DNA of 64,000 nt from Pseudomonas putida (GCF_028682635.1 NZ_JANHLK010000021.1:1-64000); one strand, 5' to 3'. Positions 26,189-34,262 are shown, numbered from the stretch's first letter. Translations and numbers: made by a program. Notes: generated by a model from the letters alone, not told the origin.

Positions 26189-26221
26189 CCACCTCTCCAG
26201 CACCTTTTCTGGTGCGACTGA

Positions 26222-26270
26222 TCCGGGACGACCCGGAGGCCTCGCGGCTCTGCGATATCTGGACGACCAG
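26222..26270 (+). ncRNA. Guanidine-II riboswitch (mini-ykkC)
   Basis: Two hairpins with identical ACGA tetraloops: P1 at 26222-26237 (CCGGG-ACGA-CCCGG plus a closing T-A pair) and P2 at 26259-26270 (CTGG-ACGA-CCAG), 21 bases apart. Two GC-rich stems with ACGR loops shortly before a ribosome binding site define the guanidine-II class. The linker contains CCTC at 26240-26243, which can pair with GAGG of the Shine-Dalgarno at 26292-26297; guanidine binding, by bringing the two loops together, would free the site. The ON direction is known for the class, not shown here. Confidence 0.88.
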
Positions 26271-26303
26271 GTGACATTTTGACTAATCATCAGGAGGTTA
26301 CTT

Positions 26304-27353
26304 ATGGCGCCCACGCCTCGTATTACCCCTCATTCCGCGTTCCAGACCCTGCCTCTGGTCGACATTCAGGGACTGTTTTCCGACTGTGCAGCCGCTCGTA
26401 TCGAAACCGCCGCTGCCCTGGGGCGAGCAGCCTCGCAGGCAGGCTTTCTGTACGTGACCGGGCACGGTATCGATCCGCAGATCATCAACCGCATCAAACA
26501 ACGGACGGTGGAATATTTCGCCCAGCCGCTTGAACAGAAGATGAACGATTACATCGGCCTGTCGAGCAACCACAGCGGATATGTACCGGAGGGCGAAGAG
26601 CAATTCGTCGAGGGCAGCATCGATCACAAGGAGGCCTTCGATGTCGGTTTCGATTACCGGCTGCCGCACGGGACGCGACCGATGCTGGGTGCCAATCGCT
26701 GGCCGGCGTTGCCGGGATTCAAACAGGACGTCAAGGCCTATTACGACGCCGTGTTCAGCCTCAACCTCACGCTTTTTCGAGGTTTCGCACTGGCACTGGG
26801 GCTTGCGGAAAATGCCTTCACGCAACGGGTCAACAACCCGCCCAGCCAATTGCGGTTGATCCACTATCCGTTCGCGCCGGATGCGCCGGTGGATCGTCCC
26901 GGTATAGGTGCGCACACCGACTATGAGTGCTTCACCATTTTGCTCCCGACCGCGCCGGGACTCGAAGTGTTGAACGGTGCAGGGCAGTGGATCGATGTGC
27001 CCTTGGTGGACGGCGCGTTTGTCATCAACATTGGCGACATGATGGAAGTGCTGAGCAACGGCTCCTACGTCGCCACCGCGCATCGGGTACGCAAAGTCGC
27101 CCAGGAGCGTTACTCGTTCCCGATGTTTTGCGCCTGTGATTACGACACGGTCATCGAGCCCGTCGCGCAACTGCTCGATCCGGCAACGCCGAGCCGCTAT
27201 GGACCGGTTGTGTGTGGCGAGCACTTGTACGCGCAAACCCTGCAAACCTTTCGCTACCTCAAGCAGCGCCTGGCTCGCGGTGAACTGAGCTTGCCGGACG
27301 GGGCAAAGGGCTTGTCCTCATTCGGCCGTACCGCCCGCGCCGTGGAGGTTTGA
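26304..27353 (+). CDS. Isopenicillin-N-synthase-like 2OG/Fe(II) oxygenase, guanidine-riboswitch controlled
   Basis: 349 residues. The double-stranded beta-helix carries the iron triad H204-x-D206 (GAHTDYE) and H260 (ATAHRVRK), and R269-x-S271 for 2-oxoglutarate. The N-terminal DIOX_N part has FLYVTGHGID. It uses O2 and 2-oxoglutarate to oxidise an unknown substrate in the cytoplasm. It starts after AGGAGG (26292-26297) under a guanidine-II riboswitch and sigma-54 promoter. Relatives include the ethylene-forming enzyme, which releases guanidine from arginine, and homoarginine hydroxylases; a guanidino substrate is therefore a reasonable inference. The next gene follows after 1 bp. Confidence 0.88.
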   Translation: MAPTPRITPHSAFQTLPLVDIQGLFSDCAAARIETAAALGRAASQAGFLYVTGHGIDPQIINRIKQRTVEYFAQPLEQKMNDYIGLSSNHSGYVPEGEEQFVEGSIDHKEAFDVGFDYRLPHGTRPMLGANRWPALPGFKQDVKAYYDAVFSLNLTLFRGFALALGLAENAFTQRVNNPPSQLRLIHYPFAPDAPVDRPGIGAHTDYECFTILLPTAPGLEVLNGAGQWIDVPLVDGAFVINIGDMMEVLSNGSYVATAHRVRKVAQERYSFPMFCACDYDTVIEPVAQLLDPATPSRYGPVVCGEHLYAQTLQTFRYLKQRLARGELSLPDGAKGLSSFGRTARAVEV

Positions 27354-27354
27354 T

Positions 27355-28293
27355 ATGCACCTCAATGAACTTGTCGCTCGTTACCCGCAGCAACCGACCC
27401 AAGGCGTTCCGGACTGGATGCCGGGTTTCTACAAACGCCGGGCAATCAGCTTTGCCGATGGCCTGACCGATACCCAGACCCACGTGTGCTGGTTCCAGAG
27501 CCGCAACTTCACCATCGATTTGCGCCTGCCGCTGGAAGAACACCAGGTGCAAGCCAAACCGTTGCTGGCGTACAGCGCGGAAGAACTGCAGCGACTGGCC
27601 AACTACGAAGGCTGGGAAGCCTTGTGTTCATGGGAAGGCGAGATTCTCAGTTGGCACACCGACACGTCCTTGCAGTTGCACAATCGCTGGCCCGAGCCAG
27701 GGCTGCTCAAGCGTATCGGCAACTGCATGATCGAGTTCGCGCCCAGCGGGGCCTATGTCGAAGACTGGCGTCTGCAATTGTCGGCGCCCGGCGCATTGAT
27801 CGGCTTGCGTCTGCTGGAGGAAAAGGAGCTGGAGAGTGGCATCGTGCGTCATCGCGGTGGCGGCCTGATCGTCTGCGGTGAGTACGCGGCGCTAGTGCTG
27901 GGGCGTTCACATCCGCTCGAGGGAGGTGTGCCACTGCGTGAGTTGGTCGCTCAATACGCGGATGACCCGCAATGGCTGCGCCGTGCGTTCAACTTCGAAA
28001 CATCGGTGGCCCAAGGCTCGCTCGACGAGGGCTACAACGTAACGCTCTCGACCTGTGCCGCGCGCGTGGGGCAGACCCTGATCCCACTGGACGGCTTCGA
28101 ACTGCAGGCTGACGGCGTTCACGTCATCCAGCGATTGCTGGTTGATGGGCTGGCCTGCGAACGCCTGTTCATCATCGACACGCTGGAACCGCACGTCAGC
28201 TACGCGCAAACCACCGGATTCACCCGCAGCGCCGCGCAGTGGCATGAGCGCGAATCCCCGACATTGAGCCGCTATACCCAGCCGCTCGTTTGA
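27355..28293 (+). CDS. Protein of unknown family in the guanidine-riboswitch operon
   Basis: 312 residues, no signal peptide, no membrane helix. Not recognised. Visible features: HVCWFQSRNFTIDLRLP at residues 42-58, WEGEILSWHTD, LHNRWPEPGLL, CMIEFAPSGAYVEDWRL and RHRGGGLIVCGEYAALVLG. These alternate short hydrophobic strands with polar turns and suggest a beta-rich, possibly barrel-like protein. It sits 1 bp after the oxygenase and 39 bp before the binding-protein gene, so it is very likely part of the same pathway. An enzyme or an accessory protein for the oxygenase are both possible; no catalytic motif can be claimed. Confidence 0.8.
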   Translation: MHLNELVARYPQQPTQGVPDWMPGFYKRRAISFADGLTDTQTHVCWFQSRNFTIDLRLPLEEHQVQAKPLLAYSAEELQRLANYEGWEALCSWEGEILSWHTDTSLQLHNRWPEPGLLKRIGNCMIEFAPSGAYVEDWRLQLSAPGALIGLRLLEEKELESGIVRHRGGGLIVCGEYAALVLGRSHPLEGGVPLRELVAQYADDPQWLRRAFNFETSVAQGSLDEGYNVTLSTCAARVGQTLIPLDGFELQADGVHVIQRLLVDGLACERLFIIDTLEPHVSYAQTTGFTRSAAQWHERESPTLSRYTQPLV

Positions 28294-28332
28294 ATTCATT
28301 GCTCCAACTCATTCATAACCCGTGAGGTTCCC

Positions 28333-29412
28333 ATGAAGGTATTCTCGTGTGTGTTTTACCGTTTTGCCGCCGTGTTGCTGGCGTGTTCCTGTCTCGCTTT
28401 CGGTGCTTCTGCCGCCGAGAAAAAGCACGAGTTCAAGGTCGCGTGGTCGATCTATTCCGGCTGGATGCCGTGGGGCTACGCCAGCGAACACGGGATCATC
28501 GACAAATGGGCAAGCAAGTACGGCATCAAGATCGAACTGGTACAACTCAATGACTACATCGAGTCGATCAACCAATATGCCGCCGGCGCATTCGATGCCT
28601 GCGGCATGACCAACATGGATGCCTTGACCATTCCAGGTGCCAACGGCGTCGACACCACGGGGCTGATCCTTGGGGATTACTCCAATGGCAACGACGCGAT
28701 TGTCCTGAAAAATGGCAAGACCTTTGCCGACATCAAAGGCCAGCAGGTCAATCTGGTGGAGCTGTCGGTCTCCGACTACCTGATGTCCCGCGCCCTGGAC
28801 ATCCACGGGCTGAGCCAGCGCGATATCAAGATCATGAACACCTCCGACGCCGATGCGGTGGCCTCTTTCACCACGCCCGGCGTAACCGCGGCGGCGCTGT
28901 GGAACCCGCAGTTGAGCATGGTGTTGAAGCAATCGCCGACGGCGGTCCAGGTCTTCACGTCCAGGGAAATTCCGGGGGAGATCATCGACATGATGGCGGT
29001 GAACACAGAGACATTGGCGGCCAACCCGGAACTGGGCAAGGCGTTGGTGGGCGCGTGGTTCGAAACCCTGCAATTGATGTCCGGTGACAACGCACAGGCA
29101 ATCGCTGCACGCTCCTCGATGGCCGAGCGTTCGGGCACCGATCTGAGAGGGTACGAAGATCAACTGACCCAGACCATGCTGTTCTACACGCCGACCACGG
29201 CCTACGAATTCGCCAGCTCCGAGGCTATCCGCCACACGATGGACAAGGTCCGCACCTTTTCCTTCGCCAAGGGTTTGCTGGGTCAAGCGGCCACCAGTGC
29301 TGACGCGGTGGGCATGCAGTTCGCCGATGGCTCGACCCTGGGCGACAAAAACAATATCAAGCTGCGCTTCGATACCCGGTTCGTGAACATGGCGATGACC
29401 AACCAGCTCTGA
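28333..29412 (+). CDS. ABC transporter solute-binding protein, urea/guanidine-carboxylase-associated type
   Basis: 359 residues with a signal peptide (cleavage near GASAAE). The mature sequence AWSIYSGWMPWGYASEHGII, NDYIESINQYAAGAFDACGMTNMDALTIP and NGNDAIVLKNGK is typical of the NitT/TauT-like binding proteins found beside urea carboxylase, now known in many cases to be guanidine carboxylase. The riboswitch upstream agrees with a guanidine-type ligand. No permease or ATPase gene is adjacent; the DoxX gene that follows is on the other strand, so the protein must borrow a transporter encoded elsewhere. Confidence 0.85.
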   Translation: MKVFSCVFYRFAAVLLACSCLAFGASAAEKKHEFKVAWSIYSGWMPWGYASEHGIIDKWASKYGIKIELVQLNDYIESINQYAAGAFDACGMTNMDALTIPGANGVDTTGLILGDYSNGNDAIVLKNGKTFADIKGQQVNLVELSVSDYLMSRALDIHGLSQRDIKIMNTSDADAVASFTTPGVTAAALWNPQLSMVLKQSPTAVQVFTSREIPGEIIDMMAVNTETLAANPELGKALVGAWFETLQLMSGDNAQAIAARSSMAERSGTDLRGYEDQLTQTMLFYTPTTAYEFASSEAIRHTMDKVRTFSFAKGLLGQAATSADAVGMQFADGSTLGDKNNIKLRFDTRFVNMAMTNQL

Positions 29413-29424
29413 TCCGGCAGCGTT

Positions 29425-29940
29425 TTACAGATGAGCGCGGCGCCAGAAGCATCGGGCCAGCAAGGCATCGAGGCTTAACTTTCCAGGGCCGGACAGCAGC
29501 AGCGGCACAAGGGCGGCGAGGTAGATCAGCGGCAGTTTGAAATTGCCGAAACCCTTGTTGCTGATGGAGTAACCCTGGGCCAGTTCGCTCAAGGTCGACC
29601 AGTCGGCCGGCCAGTGCACCGCGGCGGTCGCGACGATGGTCACCACGATCAGGCTGATCGCCGAGAACCGTGTGGCCAGGCCCACCAGCAGGGCGAGGGC
29701 GCAGATCAGCTCCACCCACATCGACAATTCCCAGTTCAACGTGGCCGGCAAGTGGTTGAACGGAAACAGGAAGCGGTCCTGGATATCGGCGAACCAGTTC
29801 TCGCCATTGAATTTCTCCAGGCCCGACTCGAAGAATTCCCAGGCGAGGAACACCCGCAGGGTCAGTGGCGCTATCCAGCTGCCGGCACGGTCAAGGTTCA
29901 GGTGCAGGCCTTTGACGGCCGATGAAATAGTGGCGCTCAT
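29425..29940 (-). CDS. DoxX-family membrane protein
   Basis: 171 residues with four predicted membrane segments (for example LTLRVFLAWEFFESGLEKF, VELICALALLVGLATRF, LIVVTIVATAAVHWP, LIYLAALVPLLLSG). The E-F-x-x-GxxK pattern in helix one is typical of DoxX/DoxD proteins. Function not defined. It is convergent with the guanidine-riboswitch operon and single. Confidence 0.85.
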   Translation of the reverse strand: MSATISSAVKGLHLNLDRAGSWIAPLTLRVFLAWEFFESGLEKFNGENWFADIQDRFLFPFNHLPATLNWELSMWVELICALALLVGLATRFSAISLIVVTIVATAAVHWPADWSTLSELAQGYSISNKGFGNFKLPLIYLAALVPLLLSGPGKLSLDALLARCFWRRAHL

Positions 29941-30197
29941 GGTTGATCTCCTTCGAGGCAGGGAAGTCGGGCGGTGGGGTGCCCGTTGAGATGTATTTCA
30001 TCAACCGGGTGTATCTGCGGTGTGTCGTTTGTGCGGGGAAATGAAGGCGTGGTGTGTCTGGGGTGGGGCTGTACACACTTTGATACGTAACCAGGTACAA
30101 CACTGGGCAGCTGTCTTGGGCGATGGGGGCGGCGGATGACGCTCGGGGACTTTTGCTATACATTTTCCGCCCGCCCTTTGCATGGTGATACCGCTTC

Positions 30198-31700
30198 ATG
30201 TCTCTTGCGCTCGAACGTCTAGTCGCTGGCACGCCAATCCCTTTCGCCGGTAACCGTGTCACTGTGGTCAGCCCCGAACTGGCGGCACGCTTCCAGCCCG
30301 GTGACCACCTGTTGGTGGAGCAGGTCAGCGGCGAGCTGTTGTTGATCCCGGTGGCGGACCAGCAAGCCGCAGCGGTGGCGATCGAGCGTGCACAAGCGGC
30401 GTTCAAGGTGATGTCGACGGTGTCGGACCAGGCCATCAGCGCCTTCTTCGATCTGTTCGCCCTACGTCTGGAGACGCCCGAGTGCTGGGCCCTGATCGAG
30501 GCCGCGAACCTGGCCGACATCGAACGGGCCAAGGCCCGTGGCCGCTCGACCACGCGCCTGCTGGCCGATGAGCGAATGCGCCGCGACATGATCGCAGGCC
30601 TGCGCGCTTGGCGCGATGCGCCGGCCACCCGCGGCAAAGTGATCAGTTGCGTCGAGCACGACGGCTGGAAAGTCGAACAAGTGGTCTCGCCGCTGGGCAT
30701 CGTCGCGTTCGTCTTCGAAGGTCGGCCGAACGTTTTCGCCGATGCTGCCGGGGTGTTGCGCACGGGGAACACTGCGGTGCTGCGCATTGGCAGCGATGCG
30801 TTGGGCACGGCCCAGGCCATCGTCACCCACGCACTGAACCCGGCGCTGAACGACGCCGGGCTGCCGACCGGTGCGGTTTCACTGGTGGAAAGCGTCAATC
30901 ACGCCGCCGGTTGGGCGATGTTTGCCGACCGCCGCCTGTCACTGGCCGTGGCCCGTGGTTCGGGACGTGCCGTCAGTCAACTGGGCAGCATCGCGCAACA
31001 GGCCGGCACTGCCGTCAGCCTTCACGGAACTGGCGGCGCCTGGTTGATCGCCGACACCGACGCCGATGCCAAGCGCTTCGCCTCCGTGGTGCGCAACTCC
31101 CTCGACCGCAAGGTCTGCAATACCCTGAACGTGTGCCTGATCCAGCGCGATCGCGCCGCGGAACTGGTACCGCTGTTTCTCGACGCGCTGCAACAGGCCG
31201 GCAAGGCACGCAGCCAGGGCTGCAAGTTGCACATCGTCGAAGGTAGCGAAGCGTTCCTGCCGGCGGATTGGCAGACCGCGAGCGTCGAGGTCTACCGCGC
31301 CGAAGGCTATCGCACGGAAGCTCAGGCCGAATCCTTGCCGGAAGATCAACTGGGTCGCGAGTGGGAATGGGAAGAGACGCCGGAAGTCAGCCTGAAGATC
31401 GTCGACGACCTGGACAGCGCCATCGCCTTGTTCAACCGCTACAGCCCGCAATTCACCGTGTCGCTGCTCAGTGAAGATGCCGCGACCCAGGAACGTTTCT
31501 ACAACGCGGTCAACGCGCCCTTTGTCGGTAACGGGATCACCCGTTGGGTCGATGGTCAGTACGCACTCAACAAGCCGGAACTGGGCCTGTCGAACTGGGA
31601 GAGCGGCCGCCTGTTTGCGCGCAGCGCGATTCTCTCGGGCGATGGTGTGTTCACCATTCGCAGTCGCATGACCCAGGTCGATCTGTCGGTCAAACGCTAA
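30198..31700 (+). CDS. ProA-like aldehyde dehydrogenase
   Basis: 500 residues. Residues about 125-490 match the gamma-glutamyl-phosphate reductase/aldehyde dehydrogenase fold: FEGRPNVFADAAGVLRTGN, PTGAVSLVE, and the catalytic cysteine C307 in SLDRKVCNTLNVCLI. The region 1-75 (FAGNRVTVVSPELAARFQPGDHLL) is an extra N-terminal part not found in housekeeping ProA (about 420 aa). It is therefore a paralogue with an unknown acyl-phosphate or aldehyde substrate rather than the proline enzyme. Single gene; the 257 bp before it hold no other gene. Confidence 0.8.
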   Translation: MSLALERLVAGTPIPFAGNRVTVVSPELAARFQPGDHLLVEQVSGELLLIPVADQQAAAVAIERAQAAFKVMSTVSDQAISAFFDLFALRLETPECWALIEAANLADIERAKARGRSTTRLLADERMRRDMIAGLRAWRDAPATRGKVISCVEHDGWKVEQVVSPLGIVAFVFEGRPNVFADAAGVLRTGNTAVLRIGSDALGTAQAIVTHALNPALNDAGLPTGAVSLVESVNHAAGWAMFADRRLSLAVARGSGRAVSQLGSIAQQAGTAVSLHGTGGAWLIADTDADAKRFASVVRNSLDRKVCNTLNVCLIQRDRAAELVPLFLDALQQAGKARSQGCKLHIVEGSEAFLPADWQTASVEVYRAEGYRTEAQAESLPEDQLGREWEWEETPEVSLKIVDDLDSAIALFNRYSPQFTVSLLSEDAATQERFYNAVNAPFVGNGITRWVDGQYALNKPELGLSNWESGRLFARSAILSGDGVFTIRSRMTQVDLSVKR

Positions 31701-31809
31701 AACGATTGTCGCAGCGGCTGCCTGGGCGGTCGCTGCGGTCAAGCTCAGGCGGCTTCGACGGCTTTACACCAGATGGACCCTGTATTTTCTTGATCACCAC
31801 AAATCTCCT

Positions 31810-31899
31810 TGTGGGAGCGGGCTTGCTCGCGAATGCGGTCTATCAGCTGACATTGACGTTGGCTGACCCGACGCATTCGCGAGCAAGCCCGCTCCCACA
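31810..31899. repeat. REP doublet (REPIN)
   Basis: Inverted REP units (TGTGGGAGCGGGCTTGCTCG and inverse ending AGCCCGCTCCCACA) with matching inner bases, so the whole element can form one long hairpin. Confidence 0.85.
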
Positions 31900-31932
31900 C
31901 TGGATCTTTGGTGGTTAGGAATATCAGGCACT

Positions 31933-31971
31933 AAAAAGGGCCTGCTCTTATTGGGAGCAGGCCCTTTTTTT
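31933..31971. terminator. Rho-independent terminator, bidirectional
   Basis: Stem GGGCCTGCTC / GAGCAGGCCC with the loop TTATTGG, an A-run on the left and a T-run on the right. It can end both the ProA-like gene from the left and the small gene 31989-32321 from the right. Confidence 0.9.
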
Positions 31972-31988
31972 AATAATTTAAATTCTAA

Positions 31989-32321
31989 TCAGTAGAACCG
32001 ATCAATCACCCGAACTTCGTTCTGGTTCTGCAGCGAGTCCCAGGCCTGTTTCAGCGTTTGCAGAACATTACCGATGAAGTCCTTGTCGGCCGCGGCTTTC
32101 TTGCCGACATAGCCCTGGCCGCGACGGTACATCTTCAGTCGGGCGAGCAGGTTCTCGTTGTTCTGGTCGAACTCCGCTTCATGGGCGTGTGGAGACAGGC
32201 AGTCGATTTGAACTTCGCCCGACTTGCTGATCCACAGGATATGGCTGTCATGGCTGTCTTTTTGCGCAGCGAACATACGAGCCAGTTCTTCGATAGTTGG
32301 TTGATTGTTCAGATTCATCAT
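31989..32321 (-). CDS. Conserved protein of unknown function (110 aa)
   Basis: 110 residues (or 109 from the second ATG). Soluble, mixed alpha/beta, with ILWISKSGEVQIDCLSP and LARLKMYRRGQGYVGKKAA. It looks like a real gene: an AGGGG ribosome binding site precedes it and a strong terminator follows. No family recognised. Confidence 0.75.
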   Translation of the reverse strand: MMNLNNQPTIEELARMFAAQKDSHDSHILWISKSGEVQIDCLSPHAHEAEFDQNNENLLARLKMYRRGQGYVGKKAAADKDFIGNVLQTLKQAWDSLQNQNEVRVIDRFY

Positions 32322-32541
32322 AAAAACCCCTTGACCATTTGGTGATCTTTCAAAGTTGATTCGCTAATACAGGTAGCCCATCGGTTAGTTGATCCCTGGC
32401 ACCGAAACCAGGACGTCAGCAGTCGTCCGTCGAAATCGACGGGGTCCCGCGTCTGTTGCATGTAGTCGTGTTGAATAACTGCTACGCAATAGCGTCACAA
32501 CGAAGAGAAGCGGCGATAACCTTTGGCCCCTGCCGTCCTTT

Positions 32542-32784
32542 TCAGGGTCGGCCACAAGCATCATGAGGATGGATCGCCAGCGCTTCTCGCCCTTGTACTG
32601 GACGTTCAGGCCAGGTCAGCTTCTTCAATCTGCCTTGTGGGCAGCGTGTATCCGGAAAAAACAGCTCGGCGGTCAGACGAGCTTGCTCAAGCGTGTTGCC
32701 AGTACTCCCGATCGGGGAGACGTCTGCATCATGCAAGGGCAAATCGAAGGCGTCAACGGTTTTGTAGTGAATATTTTTGTTCAC
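32542..32784 (-). CDS. Possible small protein (80 aa)
   Basis: 80 codons from a GTG start: NKNIHYKTVDAFDLPLHD ... LEQARLTAELFFPDTRCPQGRL ... IHPHDACGRP. The composition looks protein-like, but the ribosome binding site is weak. A 9-bp perfect inverted repeat (32763-32788) overlaps the start codon. It lies in the 633-bp stretch 32322-32954, which otherwise holds only REP sequence. No family recognised. Confidence 0.35.
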   Translation of the reverse strand: MNKNIHYKTVDAFDLPLHDADVSPIGSTGNTLEQARLTAELFFPDTRCPQGRLKKLTWPERPVQGREALAIHPHDACGRP

Positions 32785-32866
32785 TACATATTGTCCGACA
32801 AAGCTGATTTGGAATTAGAAAGGGAGGGGGGCTTGCCGGCGAAGCTCGCGGCTTTACCCGATCTAC

Positions 32867-32950
32867 TGTGGGAGCTGGCCTGCCGGCGATGGCGTCCTTG
32901 AGCCTTGTGTTGGACTTTCAAACGCCTTCGCCGGCAAGCCGGCTCCTACA
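32867..32950. repeat. REP doublet with an extra half unit
   Basis: Inverted REP units (TGTGGGAGCTGGCCTGCCGG and inverse ending GCCGGCTCCTACA). A further partial REP (GGGGGGCTTGCCGGCGAAG) lies at 32826-32844 just before it. Confidence 0.8.
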
Positions 32951-32954
32951 GGGT

Positions 32955-33446
32955 TTACGGCGTTTCGAAACAATAAACGCTGCACGGCAACCCCTGGATC
33001 GACAGCTGATGCAGGCTGAACCGGTTTTGGGTGAGCTCGGGCATCACGGCAGCCCAGAACAGCCGTGCCGGCCGGTTCGCCTCGACATGGAAAATTTGCC
33101 ATCGACCAGGGAGGCGGTTCAACAGGGTGGACACGACAAATCTGGCGACACCCTGGCCACGAAAGCGCCGACTGACGAACAGGTGACCGATGTTGTGGCG
33201 GGCGTCGGGTACATGGACTTCATCATCCACGGTCACGAATCCGGCCAACTCTCCGTCGACCTTGATCAGAAAAGGCTGGGTCGCGGGTTTTCGCCAGTAG
33301 TCCGTGAGGGGCTGTAGACTGAAAAAACCAAGCTCACCCAAGGGCAGCGGCAACCACTCGCTGAAGTCGTAGGTGTAGAACTGCATCAGGTTTTCAATGG
33401 TCTGCAGTTCGTCCCGCCGGGCCGCGTGCAGTTCAATCGAGATCAT
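32955..33446 (-). CDS. GNAT-family N-acetyltransferase
   Basis: 163 residues from the ATG giving MISIELHAARRDE, preceded by a GGGGA ribosome binding site; an upstream ATG at 33485 would add 13 residues. The acetyl-CoA binding motif is LFVSRRFRGQGVARFVV (R-x-x-G-x-G), followed by WQIFHVEANRPARLFW. It transfers an acetyl group to an unknown amine. It is divergent from the seven-gene operon starting at 33585. Confidence 0.82.
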   Translation of the reverse strand: MISIELHAARRDELQTIENLMQFYTYDFSEWLPLPLGELGFFSLQPLTDYWRKPATQPFLIKVDGELAGFVTVDDEVHVPDARHNIGHLFVSRRFRGQGVARFVVSTLLNRLPGRWQIFHVEANRPARLFWAAVMPELTQNRFSLHQLSIQGLPCSVYCFETP

Positions 33447-33551
33447 CTGGAAGGTCCCCGCCGATTGCAGTGCAATACGCGTCATTATGGCCTACACCAT
33501 CCAGCTTCTTTCGATCACCTTCAGACTTCGTTAAGAAACGCCTTCGATACT

Positions 33552-33575
33552 CCTCCCCAATAGATCCGGGGGAGG
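33552..33575 (+). promoter_or_regulatory. Hairpin covering the ribosome binding site of the hemolysin-family gene
   Basis: CCTCCCC at 33552-33558 pairs perfectly with GGGGAGG at 33569-33575, which is the Shine-Dalgarno of the ATG at 33585. The ten-base loop starts AATAGATCC. Such a stem would hide the site and make translation depend on melting or a ligand. No terminator role is likely because the neighbouring gene points away. Confidence 0.55.
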
Positions 33576-33584
33576 TATTTTCCA

Positions 33585-34262
33585 ATGTCCGATTTCAACT
33601 GGAATGTTCAGTTGCCGCTGCAGTTTGGCCAGGCCGAAACGCCGCGGTTGCACCTCGCCAGGGCCTTGCCCGACGACCCGCAACGGTGCGCCTTCGAAAC
33701 CTTTATCCAGCAACGTTTTCGCAAGGCCCACGGCGCCGACATTCGCCATTTCATGCCGGAACTGTTCGGCATGCTTGATGCCAACGATGCGCTCTGTGCA
33801 GTAGTGGGTGTGCGCCTGGCGAGCACCGGACCGCTGTTCCTGGAGTGTTACCTGGATGAAGCGATCGATCCGCTGATCAGCGCCACGGCAGACCAGGCCG
33901 TAGAGCGGTCGGCCATCGTCGAGGTGGGCAATCTGGCCGCCAACGACAGCGCAAACGCGCGCATGAGCATCATCGCGATGACCTACCTGCTGGCCATGGG
34001 AGGCCTGGAATGGGTGGCCTTTACCGGCAACCTGGGCTTGGTCAACAGCTTTCATCGCCTAGGTTTGAAGCCCGTGACGCTGTGCGCCGCCGACCCTGCG
34101 CGGCTCGGTGATGACCGCCACGCCTGGGGCAGTTATTACGAAAGCAAGCCTTGGGTCCACGTTGGCAACATCCGCGCCGGCTTCATTCACTTGCGCAATA
34201 TCGGGTTGTTCAGTCGCCTGGGTTTGCCGACGTCCAGTGAGGCTTGCTGCCATGTCGCCTGA
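33585..34262 (+). CDS. Thermostable-hemolysin-family protein (GNAT-like)
   Basis: 225 residues. The sequence RLHLARALPDDPQRCAFETF, FIQQRFRKAHGADIRHFMP, LDEAIDPLI, VEVGNLAA and WVAFTGNLGLVNSFHRLG matches the thermostable hemolysin family, first named from a Vibrio haemolysin but structurally close to acyl/acetyltransferases. There is no signal peptide, so an acyl-transfer role in the cytoplasm is more likely than lysis. It heads a seven-gene operon, overlapping the adenylating-enzyme gene by 11 bp. Confidence 0.8.
   Translation: MSDFNWNVQLPLQFGQAETPRLHLARALPDDPQRCAFETFIQQRFRKAHGADIRHFMPELFGMLDANDALCAVVGVRLASTGPLFLECYLDEAIDPLISATADQAVERSAIVEVGNLAANDSANARMSIIAMTYLLAMGGLEWVAFTGNLGLVNSFHRLGLKPVTLCAADPARLGDDRHAWGSYYESKPWVHVGNIRAGFIHLRNIGLFSRLGLPTSSEACCHVA

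Noticed and set aside
26200..26215. GCACC-TTTTCT-GGTGC inverted repeat as an NtrC site
   Set aside because: Spacer is six instead of five bases and it lies downstream of the sigma-54 promoter, at the transcript start. The copy at 26059-26073 fits better.
26222..26303. Guanidine-I (ykkC) or guanidine-III riboswitch
   Set aside because: The conserved ykkC core (CTGGTCCGAGAG-like) and the guanidine-III pseudoknot sequence are absent; the double ACGA hairpins fit guanidine-II.
32563..32901. Plus-strand 112-codon frame
   Set aside because: Its 3' end runs into a REP doublet, and the composition is not protein-like.
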